Below are positions 34,021 through 44,047 of a stretch of 64,000 bases of DNA, in pieces. Within the stretch, counting starts at the first letter, position 1. Every line of letters starts with the position of its first letter. The stretch comes from Enterococcus_G camelliae (GTDB taxonomy: Bacteria > Bacillota > Bacilli > Lactobacillales > Enterococcaceae): contig NZ_JBHUMO010000039.1 in NCBI RefSeq assembly GCF_042685105.1, positions 62,001 to 126,000 on the forward strand, in the 5' to 3' direction. Position numbers and translations under genes: made by a program. The notes under the pieces were generated by a model, which saw only the letters and a list, made by a program, of their open reading frames with translations, was not told where the DNA came from and made no database searches.

Positions 34021-35916
34021 ATGAAAGAAACACAAGCAATCAATGCAAAAAAGACATTTGTTACCGGCGAAAATTTTTATGCTCAGCATCTTTTAGGAGC
34101 ACATCGTCTGAGTGATTCTAGTTATATTTTTAGAGTTTGGGCTCCTAACGCAAGCCAAATCTGGCTAGTGGGCTCTTTTAATGATTGGTCAGAATCATTA
34201 CCTATGAAAAAGGATGAAGCAACAGGGATATGGGAGGTTAGTACATCACTTACGCATGAGGGGGACTTGTACAAGTTTAAGTTGGAACAACCAAATGGAG
34301 AAATTGTTTTTAAAATGGATCCTTTTGCTGTTCGATTCGAACCACGACCCGGAACGGCGGCAATTGTCTATACGATTCCTGACAAGCGATGGAAAGATGG
34401 TCTGTACCGTGGCCGGACAAAGCGAAGCAATTATTTTAAGCGACCAATAAATATTTACGAGGTGCATGCAGGTTCCTGGCGATTTCATTGGGATGGCACA
34501 CCCTTCACATTTAAAGATTTGTCAAAAGAGTTAGTTCCATATGTCAAGACAATGGGCTATACGCATATTGAATTGATGCCAGTTATGGAACATCCGCTTG
34601 ATCAGTCATGGGGGTACCAATTAACTGGCTATTTTGCACTTTGTGAAAGCTATGGGACACCAGAAGAATTTCAAGAATTTGTCGAAACTTGTCATCTAGC
34701 GAACATTGGCGTCATTATTGATTGGGTACCTGGACATTTTTGTGTAAATAGTGATGCAATTGCCTATTATGATGGAACGGCTACGTTCGAGTATTCAGAT
34801 GAGCAACGGGCAAAAAATATTCGTTGGGGTGCATTGAATTTTGATCTGAGTAAACCACAAGTGCAAAGCTTTTTAATTTCAAATGCATTGTTTTGGTTAG
34901 AATTTTATCATGTAGATGGTATTCGAGTGGATGCTGTTTCAAGTATGATTTACTTGGACTATGATGAAAAGCAGTGGCAGCCCAATCATCTGGGTACCAA
35001 TCAAAATTTAGACGGTGTCTATTTCTTACAAAAATTAAATGCGGTCATTAAATTGGCCCATCCAGCTGCTTTGATGATTGCAGAAGAGAGCTCGTCTGAA
35101 ACAAAAGTGACTGGTCGAATAGAAGACCATGCGCTAGGCTTTGATTTTAAATGGGATTTGGGTTGGATGAATGATACGCTGACCTTTTTTGAAATGGATC
35201 CTATGTATCGTGGAGAGCATCTTCGACTGTTAACATTTTCATTTATGTATATGGAGAATGAACAGTACCTATTGCCATTGTCTCACGATGAGGTTGTTCA
35301 CGGGAAAAAGAGCTTGATGCATAAAATGTGGGGGGATCGTTACAAACAATTTGCCCAATTACGTAGTTTACTCACGTATCTCATGGCTCATCCAGGGAAA
35401 AAATTACTCTTTATGGGTAGTGAATGGGGACAGTTCCTGGAATGGAAATATAATGAGGGACTAGAGTGGAAAGACTTATCAGATCCGTTAAATTCAGCCA
35501 TGCAAACTTTTACGAAAACAATCAATGAACTGTATCATTCTCAAGCAGCCTTATGGGAATTAGAAGATTCGCCTCAGCAAGGGATTGAATTTATTGATGC
35601 GGATAATCGCGAACAAGTGGTACTTAGTTTTATAAGAAAAAGCAAAAGGAAAAAAGATTTTTTACTTTTCGTATTTAACTTTTCTGCCATTGAGTATCAA
35701 AAATTTCAAATTGCAGTTCCTTATGAGGGCGTTTACGAGGAATATTTCAATACTGAGCGGTTGGAATTTGGAGGCACGTGGACAGAAAAACAACCGGATA
35801 TGGTTGCAAAAAAAGTGGCAAATCAAAAGGGGAAACAAACAATTGAACTGGTGGTACCAGCCTTAGGGGCAGTGATCATCAAACCAAAATCAATTGTTTT
35901 AAATAGAAAAGGATGA
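34021..35916 (+). CDS. glgB: 1,4-alpha-glucan branching enzyme
   Basis: GlgB makes alpha-1,6 branches in glycogen. The 631-residue protein has a CBM48 domain (about 20-125, FRVWAPNASQIWLVGSFNDW) and a GH13 barrel: EVHAGSWR, the nucleophile Asp in GIRVDAVSSM (about 300), the acid Glu in MIAEESSS (about 356) and LPLSHDEVVHGK (about 420). The C-terminal beta domain closes the protein. The start ATG has GAGGAGAG. It is first in the glgBCDAP operon. It is complete. Confidence 0.97.
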   Translation: MKETQAINAKKTFVTGENFYAQHLLGAHRLSDSSYIFRVWAPNASQIWLVGSFNDWSESLPMKKDEATGIWEVSTSLTHEGDLYKFKLEQPNGEIVFKMDPFAVRFEPRPGTAAIVYTIPDKRWKDGLYRGRTKRSNYFKRPINIYEVHAGSWRFHWDGTPFTFKDLSKELVPYVKTMGYTHIELMPVMEHPLDQSWGYQLTGYFALCESYGTPEEFQEFVETCHLANIGVIIDWVPGHFCVNSDAIAYYDGTATFEYSDEQRAKNIRWGALNFDLSKPQVQSFLISNALFWLEFYHVDGIRVDAVSSMIYLDYDEKQWQPNHLGTNQNLDGVYFLQKLNAVIKLAHPAALMIAEESSSETKVTGRIEDHALGFDFKWDLGWMNDTLTFFEMDPMYRGEHLRLLTFSFMYMENEQYLLPLSHDEVVHGKKSLMHKMWGDRYKQFAQLRSLLTYLMAHPGKKLLFMGSEWGQFLEWKYNEGLEWKDLSDPLNSAMQTFTKTINELYHSQAALWELEDSPQQGIEFIDADNREQVVLSFIRKSKRKKDFLLFVFNFSAIEYQKFQIAVPYEGVYEEYFNTERLEFGGTWTEKQPDMVAKKVANQKGKQTIELVVPALGAVIIKPKSIVLNRKG

Positions 35917-35947
35917 GGGGAGGGAAGATGGCATTGCCATCAAAAGT

Positions 35948-37090
35948 ATGAAAACAGAAATGCTCGCAATGATTTTAGCAGGAGGAAAAGGTAGTCGACT
36001 GGGAAAACTAACCCAAACGATTGCCAAACCCGCGGTACCATTTGGTGGAAGATATCGAATTATCGATTTTACGTTAAGTAATTGTGTAAATTCTGGTATC
36101 AGAAACGTAGGTGTTGTGACACAATACCAACCTTTGGCATTAAATGATCACATCGGAAATGGATCTAGTTGGGGACTAGATGGGATCAATTCGGGAGTCA
36201 CAATCTTGCAACCTTATTCTAGCAATGAGGGGAGTAAATGGTTTGAAGGAACAGCCCATGCAATCTATCAAAATATGGATTACATCGATCAAATGGATCC
36301 TGAATATGTCTTGATTTTATCGGGTGATCACATATATAAAATGGATTATGAAAAAATGCTGGCTGCTCATAAAAAAAATCATGCCTCACTAACAGTCGCT
36401 GTGATTGAAGTTCCAATGGATGAAGCTTCCCGTTTCGGAATTATGAATACCGATGAACATGATCGCATTGTGGAATTCGAAGAAAAGCCGGCCAATCCTA
36501 AAAATAATTTGGCATCTATGGGAATTTATATTTTTACCCTATCTCGATTACGAGAAGTTCTTCTGAATAGCTACAATAAAGATGATCAAATGCTTGATTT
36601 TGGCCAACACGTGATTCCAGCGTATATCGAAAGCGGTGAGAATGTCTTTGCGTATCGCTTTAAAGGGTATTGGAAAGACGTGGGAACAATTGAATCATTA
36701 TGGCAAGCTAGTATGGAATTTATTCAATTGGATAATGAATTAGATATGCGCGATAGCACTTGGCGAATCTATTCAAAGAACCCGATTTCACCACCAAACT
36801 TTTTAACGGAACAAGCTTCTGTAACAGATTCATTAGTTGTCGATGGGTGCTATGTCGCAGGGAAAGTCGAGCATAGCTTATTATCAAATGATGTGAAAAT
36901 CAAGGAAGGTGCAGAAATAACTGATAGTGTCATTATGGCGGGTGCCACCATTGGGAAAAATGCAAAATTGAACCGAGCAATCGTAGGCGAGAATGCTATT
37001 ATTGGGGATAATGCAGAGCTGGATGGAACAGACGAAATCGTCGTAGTTGGGTATGCAGAAGGGATTGGGGTGTTGATTGATGAAAGCTAA
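35948..37090 (+). CDS. glgC: Glucose-1-phosphate adenylyltransferase, catalytic subunit
   Basis: GlgC makes ADP-glucose for glycogen. The 380-residue protein has the nucleotidyltransferase opening ILAGGKGSRLGKLT (about 9-22), the PFGGRYRIIDFTLSN segment, the glucose-1-phosphate site in VVEFEEKPANPK and a left-handed beta-helix end. It has the catalytic motif that the following GlgD lacks. The pair is known to act as a GlgC/GlgD heterotetramer in Firmicutes, where GlgD alters activity. It starts 31 bases after glgB and overlaps glgD. Confidence 0.96.
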   Translation: MKTEMLAMILAGGKGSRLGKLTQTIAKPAVPFGGRYRIIDFTLSNCVNSGIRNVGVVTQYQPLALNDHIGNGSSWGLDGINSGVTILQPYSSNEGSKWFEGTAHAIYQNMDYIDQMDPEYVLILSGDHIYKMDYEKMLAAHKKNHASLTVAVIEVPMDEASRFGIMNTDEHDRIVEFEEKPANPKNNLASMGIYIFTLSRLREVLLNSYNKDDQMLDFGQHVIPAYIESGENVFAYRFKGYWKDVGTIESLWQASMEFIQLDNELDMRDSTWRIYSKNPISPPNFLTEQASVTDSLVVDGCYVAGKVEHSLLSNDVKIKEGAEITDSVIMAGATIGKNAKLNRAIVGENAIIGDNAELDGTDEIVVVGYAEGIGVLIDES

Positions 37091-38240
37091 CAGAGTTTCA
37101 GCCATAATGGGAAATGAATATGATGGTGAAGGATTGGGTGTGTTAACTGAACATCGACCACTAGCGACGCTTCATTTTGATTGTAAATATCGACTAATGG
37201 ATTTCAATTTATCCAATTTGGTTAATGCCAATATCCAATCTATTTACATGTTGTTTAGCGAGTCAAAAATGCAATCCATTTTTGATCACTTAGGAGGAGG
37301 AAGAGAATGGCATTTAAACAGTATTCTAAGTCATTACTTCTTTGCTTTTCACGAAGATATTATTAGGAAAAAAGAAGCCGGTGAGCCCTATTTTGCAGCA
37401 ATGATTGATTTCTTAAAAAAATCAAAATCAACTTACACGGTTTATGTAGGAAATAAAATGCTGTGTAGTCTGGATTTTCGCTCCATTCTCAAAGTTCATG
37501 AAGCACAGCGGGTAGATTGTACCATGGTTTTTAAACGCGTCCCTCTTTCTCTCGTCCATGAAGAAGACCATGTGCTTTCATTTGGCGAAGAAGGGGCATT
37601 TATGGGTCAACAACGCTACTCCGAAATGATAGGAGAACAAGAATTAGTTAATTTAGGCATGAATAGCTTTATTTTGAATACGCAATGGTTGATTGATTTA
37701 TTGGAAAAAGCTCAAGCAAATCAACTTACGACTAGTTTAGAAGCGTTACTTTGGGAAACAGCGAATACGCAAGAAGGCTCATTTGCTACCTATGAATATA
37801 CGGGGTACCTTAGCAATATTCATAATACAAAAAGCTATTATGACGCAAATATGGACATGTTGGATCCTAAGAAATTCAATTCACTGCTTTATTCTAGTCA
37901 ACATATCATTACAAAAGCCAAAAACGAAGTGCCAACTTATTTTTCAAAAGAATCGGATGTTCATTCAAGTCAATTTGCGACCGGTAGCACAATTAAAGGG
38001 ACTGTTCACCAAAGCCTCATTTCTAGACGATCGATTGTTGAAAATGATGCAATTATTGAAGGATCCATTATTATGGCGAATGGCTATGTCGGTAAAGGGG
38101 CTGAGGTTCGTTTTGCCATACTAGATAAAAATGTATCGGTGGAGGAAGGCGTGCGGATTATTGGCACACCAGAAGAACTAGTAGTTGTCAAAAAAGGAAC
38201 AACGGTGAAAGAAGATCAATTAGTAGGTGGTGTGAAATGA
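37080..38240 (+). CDS. glgD: Glucose-1-phosphate adenylyltransferase, GlgD subunit
   Basis: GlgD has 386 residues from ATG 37080, eleven bases inside glgC. It is a GlgC paralogue in which the first motif has decayed: SAIMGNEYDGEGLGVLTEHRP stands where GlgC has AGGKGSRL, so it is probably non-catalytic. The DFNLSNLVNANI core and the C-terminal beta-helix (STIKGTVHQSLISRRSIV) remain. In Bacillus-type bacteria GlgD stimulates GlgC. It ends 4 bases inside glgA. Confidence 0.95.
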   Translation: MKANRVSAIMGNEYDGEGLGVLTEHRPLATLHFDCKYRLMDFNLSNLVNANIQSIYMLFSESKMQSIFDHLGGGREWHLNSILSHYFFAFHEDIIRKKEAGEPYFAAMIDFLKKSKSTYTVYVGNKMLCSLDFRSILKVHEAQRVDCTMVFKRVPLSLVHEEDHVLSFGEEGAFMGQQRYSEMIGEQELVNLGMNSFILNTQWLIDLLEKAQANQLTTSLEALLWETANTQEGSFATYEYTGYLSNIHNTKSYYDANMDMLDPKKFNSLLYSSQHIITKAKNEVPTYFSKESDVHSSQFATGSTIKGTVHQSLISRRSIVENDAIIEGSIIMANGYVGKGAEVRFAILDKNVSVEEGVRIIGTPEELVVVKKGTTVKEDQLVGGVK

Positions 38241-39685
38241 GATTACTGTTTACTGCAGCTGAATGTGCCCCTTTCTTTAAAACAGGTGGCTTAGGGGATG
38301 TTGCCGGTGCCTTACCAAAGTACATCCAAAAGGCAGGTCATGAAGTTGTTGTTTTCTTACCTTATGTAGGTAGTATGCCAGAGCAATATAAAGAGCAACT
38401 AACCGATTTGTTCTCTTTTACCGTTCTTGTAGGTTGGAGAAAACAATATTGTGGAATCAAAACGGCTTTATTCGAAGGTGTTCGTTACTACTTTATTGAC
38501 AATGAATACTATTTTAATCGGCCAGCAATTTATGGTTATTACGATGATGGTGAGCGTTTTGCATTTTTCCAACAAGCAGTTATTGAAGCAATGGAAAAAA
38601 TTGATTACGTGCCGGATATCATCCATGTCAATGATTATCATACGTCATTTATTCCATTCTTATTAAAGAAAAAGTATCATTGGATTCAAGCGTACCAGTC
38701 AATCAAAACGTTACTAACCATTCATAACATTGAATTTCAAGGGAATTATCAGGAAGAGGTATTAAGTGATTTATTTGGAATCGGCAACGAAGACTTTGTG
38801 AATGGCCAAATCGAACAAGAAGGTCAAGTCAATTGGCTAAAAGCTGGGATTGTCTATGCCGATTGGGTGAATACTGTTTCTCCAAGTTATGCCAATGAAA
38901 TTCAGACAAAAGAATTTGGTAAAGGTTTGGACGGGATTCTCCGCCAAGAAAGTGGGAAAGTGAGTGGTATTCTAAATGGAATTGATTACGAATCTCATAA
39001 TCCGGCAACCGATCGCCATTTGTTCGCACCTTTTGATGCAACGAATTTAACAGGAAAAATTGATAATAAAATTCAACTGCAAAAATATTTAGGATTGCCT
39101 ATCTCTGCGGAGATACCACTCATCGGGATGGTTAGCCGGTTAACCTATCAAAAGGGCTTTCATTTAGTTCTGGAAAGATTAGAAGAAGTGTTGCAACAAC
39201 AAGTTCAAGTAGTCGTATTAGGTACTGGAGATCCTCTTTTTGAGGAGGGATTTCGTTATTTTGAAGGTCGTTACCCAGACAAAGTTCGTGCTTGTATTAC
39301 ATTTGATGTTGATTTGGCACAGAAAATCTACGGGGGATCGGATATCTTTTTGATGCCTTCTGCGTTTGAGCCTTGTGGTCTATCACAAATGATGGCAATG
39401 CGCTATGGAACATTACCGGTTATCCACGAAATTGGTGGCTTAAAAGACACCATATGGCCTTTTAATCCGGTGACTCATGAAGGTGACGGCTTTGGTTTTG
39501 CAACCTTTGATTCATATTACATGAAGGAAAGTCTAAATTTGGCTATTCATATTTTCCAAGCTGTCCCAAAAGTTTGGCAACTGATGGTTGAACGAGCGAT
39601 GACGAAAGATTTTAGTTGGGAATCGGCATCGAAGCATTATTTGGATTTATATGAAAAATTAGTAAATGGCGTTTCATTTTCGTAA
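38237..39685 (+). CDS. glgA: Glycogen synthase (ADP-glucose)
   Basis: GlgA extends alpha-1,4-glucan from ADP-glucose. This 482-residue GT5 enzyme has the ADP-glucose loop KTGGLGDVAGALP (about 15-27), HVNDYHTSFIP, the second-domain start VSRLTYQKGFHL and the end motif PSAFEPCGLSQMMAMRYGTLPVI split around 375-397 (its EPCGL glutamate is the catalytic-site residue). The start ATG overlaps glgD by 4 bases. A terminator-like hairpin lies between its stop and glgP. Confidence 0.97.
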   Translation: MRLLFTAAECAPFFKTGGLGDVAGALPKYIQKAGHEVVVFLPYVGSMPEQYKEQLTDLFSFTVLVGWRKQYCGIKTALFEGVRYYFIDNEYYFNRPAIYGYYDDGERFAFFQQAVIEAMEKIDYVPDIIHVNDYHTSFIPFLLKKKYHWIQAYQSIKTLLTIHNIEFQGNYQEEVLSDLFGIGNEDFVNGQIEQEGQVNWLKAGIVYADWVNTVSPSYANEIQTKEFGKGLDGILRQESGKVSGILNGIDYESHNPATDRHLFAPFDATNLTGKIDNKIQLQKYLGLPISAEIPLIGMVSRLTYQKGFHLVLERLEEVLQQQVQVVVLGTGDPLFEEGFRYFEGRYPDKVRACITFDVDLAQKIYGGSDIFLMPSAFEPCGLSQMMAMRYGTLPVIHEIGGLKDTIWPFNPVTHEGDGFGFATFDSYYMKESLNLAIHIFQAVPKVWQLMVERAMTKDFSWESASKHYLDLYEKLVNGVSFS

Positions 39686-39689
39686 ATCG

Positions 39690-39746
39690 AATGGAGAAAA
39701 GCTGGCCCAGGGAGAATCCATTGTGACCAGCTTTCTCGTATTTTTT
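39690..39746 (+). terminator. Terminator-like hairpin between glgA and glgP
   Basis: GAGAAAAGCTGG (39694-39705) pairs with CCAGCTTTCTC (39727-39737), one bulged A, followed by GTATTTTTT. AATGGA (39690-39695) can also pair with TCCATT (39717-39722), which would disturb the terminator. It could lower or regulate glgP and downstream expression. Confidence 0.6.
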
Positions 39747-39771
39747 AATTTAAAGAATGGGTGTGACTGGA

Positions 39772-42210
39772 ATGAACAAAAAAGTTTTCAAGAAGAAATT
39801 TTTAGATTTACTTACAGAAAAATTTGCTATCTCGGTGGAAGATGCATCGCTCTTTGAAATATATACAACACTTGGTACGCTCGTTCGTTCTAGCTATGCA
39901 AAAGATTGGCGTCGCACCTGGAATACATATGATCAGTGTCAGCAAAAACAGCTCTATTATTTTTCCATTGAATTTTTGCCAGGCCGTATGATGAAAAGTA
40001 ATTTATTAAATATGGGATGGCTTGATACCGTACAAGAAGCATTAGCCGATCTGGGAATCAATTTAGATGATGTATTGGCACAAGAACCAGATATGGCTTT
40101 AGGAAATGGTGGTTTGGGAAGATTGGCATCTTGTTTTATGGATTCAATTGCTTCTGAAGGCTTACCAGGCAATGGCAATGGGATTCGTTACAAGTATGGT
40201 CTGTTTAAGCAAAAGTTTATTGATGGCTACCAAGTAGAATTACCGAATGAATGGCTAGCAAGAGGAAATCTATGGGAAGTGCGCCGTGAAAGCAAAGCAG
40301 TCGATGTTTGCTTTAATGGACACGTTTATCTAAAAAAACAAGCGGATGGCTCACTTGAACCAATTCATGAAAATCCGACAATTGTGCGGGCAGTTCCGTA
40401 TGATACTGGCATGGTAGGATTTCGTAATGGCACAGTGAATACTTTACGACTTTGGGATGCTGAAATTCCCCTTTCTGAAGAAAGCTATTATCGGAGCATT
40501 GAACAAAGACGCGCAATTCAAGATTTAACTTCTGTTTTGTATCCAGATGATTCAAATGAAGAAGGGCGTCGATTGCGTTTGATGCAAGAGTACTTTTTCG
40601 TATCAGCTGGTGTCCAAAGTATTTTGAGGCATTTTAAGGCAAAACAAAAGGATTTTCATAATCTAGATGAGTTTGTCGCCATTCATATCAATGATACCCA
40701 TCCGGCATTGTGCGTTGCTGAATTCATGCGTTTACTGCTTGATGAGGAAAAAATGAGTTGGGAACGAGCTTGGAATGTGACCGTCAAAGTGATGAGCTAT
40801 ACCAACCATACGATTATGGCGGAAGCGCTAGAAAAGTGGCCTGTTGATATGTTGCAATCAGTACAACCGCGTATTTACCAGATTATCGAAGAAATTGATC
40901 GACGCTTTATCGAAGAAATGACAGGTGTAGTGGACTGGGAAGTCATTCAACGAACAAGGATTATTTCCGACAATCTGGTTCATATGGCTCATTTGGCAAT
41001 TATTGGAAGTCATAGCACGAATGGTGTGGCGAAACTGCACTCTGATTTACTGAAAAATGTCGTTCTTCATGATTTTTATCGGCTTTACCCGGATCGATTT
41101 AATAATAAAACGAATGGGATTGCTGAACGTCGATGGTTGCAATTAGCAAATCCAGCGCTCTCACAAGTCCTTGATCAGACCATTGGAGACAGCTGGCGGT
41201 ATGATGCCAATGATTTGCATCTTTTAATGAACTTTCGTGAGGATGAAGCCGTTCTTAAGCAATTACAAGTAGCGAAGCAAGCCAATAAACATCGTTTAAC
41301 AGAATTTGTTTTAAAAGAAACGGGGTTAAAAATCAACGAAACAGCTATTTTTGACGTTCAAATCAAACGATTGCATGCCTACAAACGACAACTACTCAAT
41401 CTATTGCATATTTTAACGCTATATTTTGAAATCAAAGAGGAAGGCAAGACGGATATTCAACCACGTGTCTTTATTTTTGGAGCCAAAGCCGCGCCAAGTT
41501 ATCATTATGCAAAATCAATTATCAAAGTATTGAATGAAGTGGCCACAATGATTCGTCATGATCCAGCTGTTTCTGACAAACTAAGCATTGTTTTTTTAGA
41601 AGACTATAGTGTCAGCTTAGCAGAAGTCATCATTCCAGCTGCCGATGTTAGCGAACAAATCTCCCTTGCATCAAAAGAAGCATCCGGGACAAGTAATATG
41701 AAGCTAATGTTAAACGGTGCCGTAACGATTGCTACTTTAGATGGAGCGAATATCGAGATACGCGATGCAGTAGGCGAAGAAAATATTGTTATTTTTGGAT
41801 TGACTGAATCTCAAGTATACGATTATTATGAACAAGCCAATTATCATTCGTATACGTACTATGAGTCCTCTCCTAAATTAAAGCGAGTAGTTGATTCATT
41901 TATTGATGGTACCATTCCAAATATCTACCAAGAAGGTGTAGAAATTTTTGATTCTCTTTTGAAATATAATGACGAATTCTTTGTCTTAAGAGATTACGAG
42001 GCATATATCCAAGCACAAAGACAAATAGCAGCGGATTATCAGCAGCAAGATAAATGGTTACGTATGAGTCTTGTAAATATTGCGAATGCGGGCCGTTTTT
42101 CAGCGGATGATACCGTGATGAAATATGCTGAAGATATTTGGCAAATTGAAAAAACCAACCCTAAGAGAAGGCAAGCGGAGGATAAAAAATATGTCCCATA
42201 TACGCTTTAA
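39772..42210 (+). CDS. glgP: Glycogen/maltodextrin phosphorylase
   Basis: GlgP releases glucose-1-phosphate from glycogen ends. The protein has 812 residues from ATG 39772 (MNKKVFKKKF); an in-frame ATG five codons earlier is possible, and neither has a strong Shine-Dalgarno. GT35 motifs include YYFSIEFLPGRMM, NGGLGRLASCFMDS, the HLHAY-like IKRLHAYKRQLLN and the pyridoxal-phosphate lysine in GTSNMKLMLNGA (about 643). The full length is typical. It overlaps the following GH13 gene by 20 bases, so the two are coupled. Confidence 0.96.
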   Translation: MNKKVFKKKFLDLLTEKFAISVEDASLFEIYTTLGTLVRSSYAKDWRRTWNTYDQCQQKQLYYFSIEFLPGRMMKSNLLNMGWLDTVQEALADLGINLDDVLAQEPDMALGNGGLGRLASCFMDSIASEGLPGNGNGIRYKYGLFKQKFIDGYQVELPNEWLARGNLWEVRRESKAVDVCFNGHVYLKKQADGSLEPIHENPTIVRAVPYDTGMVGFRNGTVNTLRLWDAEIPLSEESYYRSIEQRRAIQDLTSVLYPDDSNEEGRRLRLMQEYFFVSAGVQSILRHFKAKQKDFHNLDEFVAIHINDTHPALCVAEFMRLLLDEEKMSWERAWNVTVKVMSYTNHTIMAEALEKWPVDMLQSVQPRIYQIIEEIDRRFIEEMTGVVDWEVIQRTRIISDNLVHMAHLAIIGSHSTNGVAKLHSDLLKNVVLHDFYRLYPDRFNNKTNGIAERRWLQLANPALSQVLDQTIGDSWRYDANDLHLLMNFREDEAVLKQLQVAKQANKHRLTEFVLKETGLKINETAIFDVQIKRLHAYKRQLLNLLHILTLYFEIKEEGKTDIQPRVFIFGAKAAPSYHYAKSIIKVLNEVATMIRHDPAVSDKLSIVFLEDYSVSLAEVIIPAADVSEQISLASKEASGTSNMKLMLNGAVTIATLDGANIEIRDAVGEENIVIFGLTESQVYDYYEQANYHSYTYYESSPKLKRVVDSFIDGTIPNIYQEGVEIFDSLLKYNDEFFVLRDYEAYIQAQRQIAADYQQQDKWLRMSLVNIANAGRFSADDTVMKYAEDIWQIEKTNPKRRQAEDKKYVPYTL

Positions 42211-44047
42211 TCCTTGGGTCGAGTACTACAAACTGCCTTTTGGGGCAGCCGCGGTCGATCAAGAGATTGTGCTTAGAATATACGTTGCTACGAGTGCTCA
42301 ATCACCCCAAGTTTACTGTCTATACCGTAAAGAAGGGGAAGATACCCAAGAGTTATCGATGCAACAAATCGGAACGCATTGGTATGAGTGCCGAATGGTT
42401 TTACCTGAGAAAGGTCTTTATTTTTACTCTTTTGTGATTATTGCAAATGATGAACAATCGCTGGAAACCATTTATTATGGCAAGGGAGCAGATTCAAGTG
42501 GAATTGGGCAAGCAACCTATGATGGCAATCAGGTGAGGGAATTTCAATTGACTTGTTTCAAAGAAGAGCCAATTGTTCCTTGGTACGTTGAAGGAGTCGC
42601 TTATCAAATTTTTCCGGATCGATTTGCCAATCACCTCGCCAATCATCAATTGTTAGTTGAAAGAAGAAATACGTTTCATTATGGCAATTATTTGGACCGG
42701 CCAATGTATGTTAAAAACCAAGCTGGGGATGTCGTTCGCTGGGACTTTTTCGGAGGAACACTAAAAGGTATTGAGGAAAAAATTCCGTATTTACTGGATT
42801 TAGGGGTCACCATTCTTTATTTGAATCCCATTTTTTCAGCGGACAGCAATCACCGCTATGATACGAATGATTATTTTGAGATTGATGACTTGCTTGGCAC
42901 CAAGGAGGATTTTCTGTCTCTTGTCAACGCACTTCACCAAGCGGGAATTCGTTTAATCCTTGACGGCGTTTTTAGTCATGTCGGTAAGAATAGTAAGTAT
43001 TTTAATCAAGATGGTCGGTATGGTGATGATGTAGGAGCTAGTCGCTCTCAAGCAAGCGAATATTTTTCTTGGTTTACGTTTACCGATTATCCTTCTGATT
43101 ATCAATCTTGGTGGGGAATCAAAGATTTACCTGAAGTGAACAAAGAGTCCTCGACATTTCAAACGTTGATCTATGCAGGAGAAACAAACGTAATTGATTA
43201 CTGGACGTCTCTCGGGGTAGATGGCTGGCGTCTTGATGTTGCAGATGAGCTGCCTGACTCATTTATCGAAGGGATTCGAACAACATTAGCCTCCCATAAG
43301 GAACGTGTGGTAATTGGCGAAGTTTGGGAGGATGCATCAAATAAAATTTCTTACGGTAAACGCAGAGAATATGTTTTTGGGGATAATTTGCAGGGTGTGA
43401 TGAACTATCCATTTCGTGATGCTATTTTGGATTTATTGTTGCATCGATCCTCCGTGGAGCAGGTTTGTCAAACGTTAACGGAAATTATCGAAAACTATCC
43501 ATTACAATTTTTGCTACAATCCTTATCGAATATCGGAACACATGATACGAAACGAATTTACACAGAGCTTTATGAAAATGAACGGAAATTTCTGTTAGCT
43601 TTAACTATGCTCTTTGTTTTTCCAGGTGTTCCGTGTCTGTATTATGGAGATGAAAGGCAAATGAAGGGGGAAGATGATCCGGATAACCGAGCTTTTTTCC
43701 CATGGCAGACAATGGATCAGCGAATCTTTCGCTTTTGTAGACGCTTGATTAAGTATCGTAAAACTCATCAATTTTTACAAAAAGGGGATACGAACTTTTT
43801 CTATCAAGGAGAGTTGTTTGGGTGTTTACGTATTTTTGAAAATGAGTGGACGATTCTTCTTGTCAATCCATCCGAGAGAGAGCAATCTGTTGATACTCAT
43901 AGCATCCATTGGTTAAGAAGCATACCAGTTTCTCATCAATTTATTGAGCGCATTTCAAAACAACTGCCGAATAAACTATTGGGAACGGATTTCTGGATAG
44001 CAACATTTGAGGAAGAACGAAAAATAGGTGGTCAATTAAGTGAGTAA
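42191..44047 (+). CDS. GH13 alpha-glycosidase (neopullulanase/cyclomaltodextrinase type)
   Basis: This 618-residue amylase-family enzyme starts at ATG 42191 behind GCGGAGG, within the end of glgP. An N-terminal starch-binding-like domain (about 1-130, CBM34 type) precedes the barrel with YQIFPDRF, the nucleophile Asp in DGWRLDVADELP (about 340), the acid Glu in VVIGEVWED and NIGTHDTKR. That domain order fits GH13 subfamily 20. It likely debranches or hydrolyses maltodextrins freed by GlgP. No signal peptide is present, so it is cytoplasmic. The end overlaps the VanY-like gene by 8 bases. Confidence 0.9.
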   Translation: MSHIRFNPWVEYYKLPFGAAAVDQEIVLRIYVATSAQSPQVYCLYRKEGEDTQELSMQQIGTHWYECRMVLPEKGLYFYSFVIIANDEQSLETIYYGKGADSSGIGQATYDGNQVREFQLTCFKEEPIVPWYVEGVAYQIFPDRFANHLANHQLLVERRNTFHYGNYLDRPMYVKNQAGDVVRWDFFGGTLKGIEEKIPYLLDLGVTILYLNPIFSADSNHRYDTNDYFEIDDLLGTKEDFLSLVNALHQAGIRLILDGVFSHVGKNSKYFNQDGRYGDDVGASRSQASEYFSWFTFTDYPSDYQSWWGIKDLPEVNKESSTFQTLIYAGETNVIDYWTSLGVDGWRLDVADELPDSFIEGIRTTLASHKERVVIGEVWEDASNKISYGKRREYVFGDNLQGVMNYPFRDAILDLLLHRSSVEQVCQTLTEIIENYPLQFLLQSLSNIGTHDTKRIYTELYENERKFLLALTMLFVFPGVPCLYYGDERQMKGEDDPDNRAFFPWQTMDQRIFRFCRRLIKYRKTHQFLQKGDTNFFYQGELFGCLRIFENEWTILLVNPSEREQSVDTHSIHWLRSIPVSHQFIERISKQLPNKLLGTDFWIATFEEERKIGGQLSE

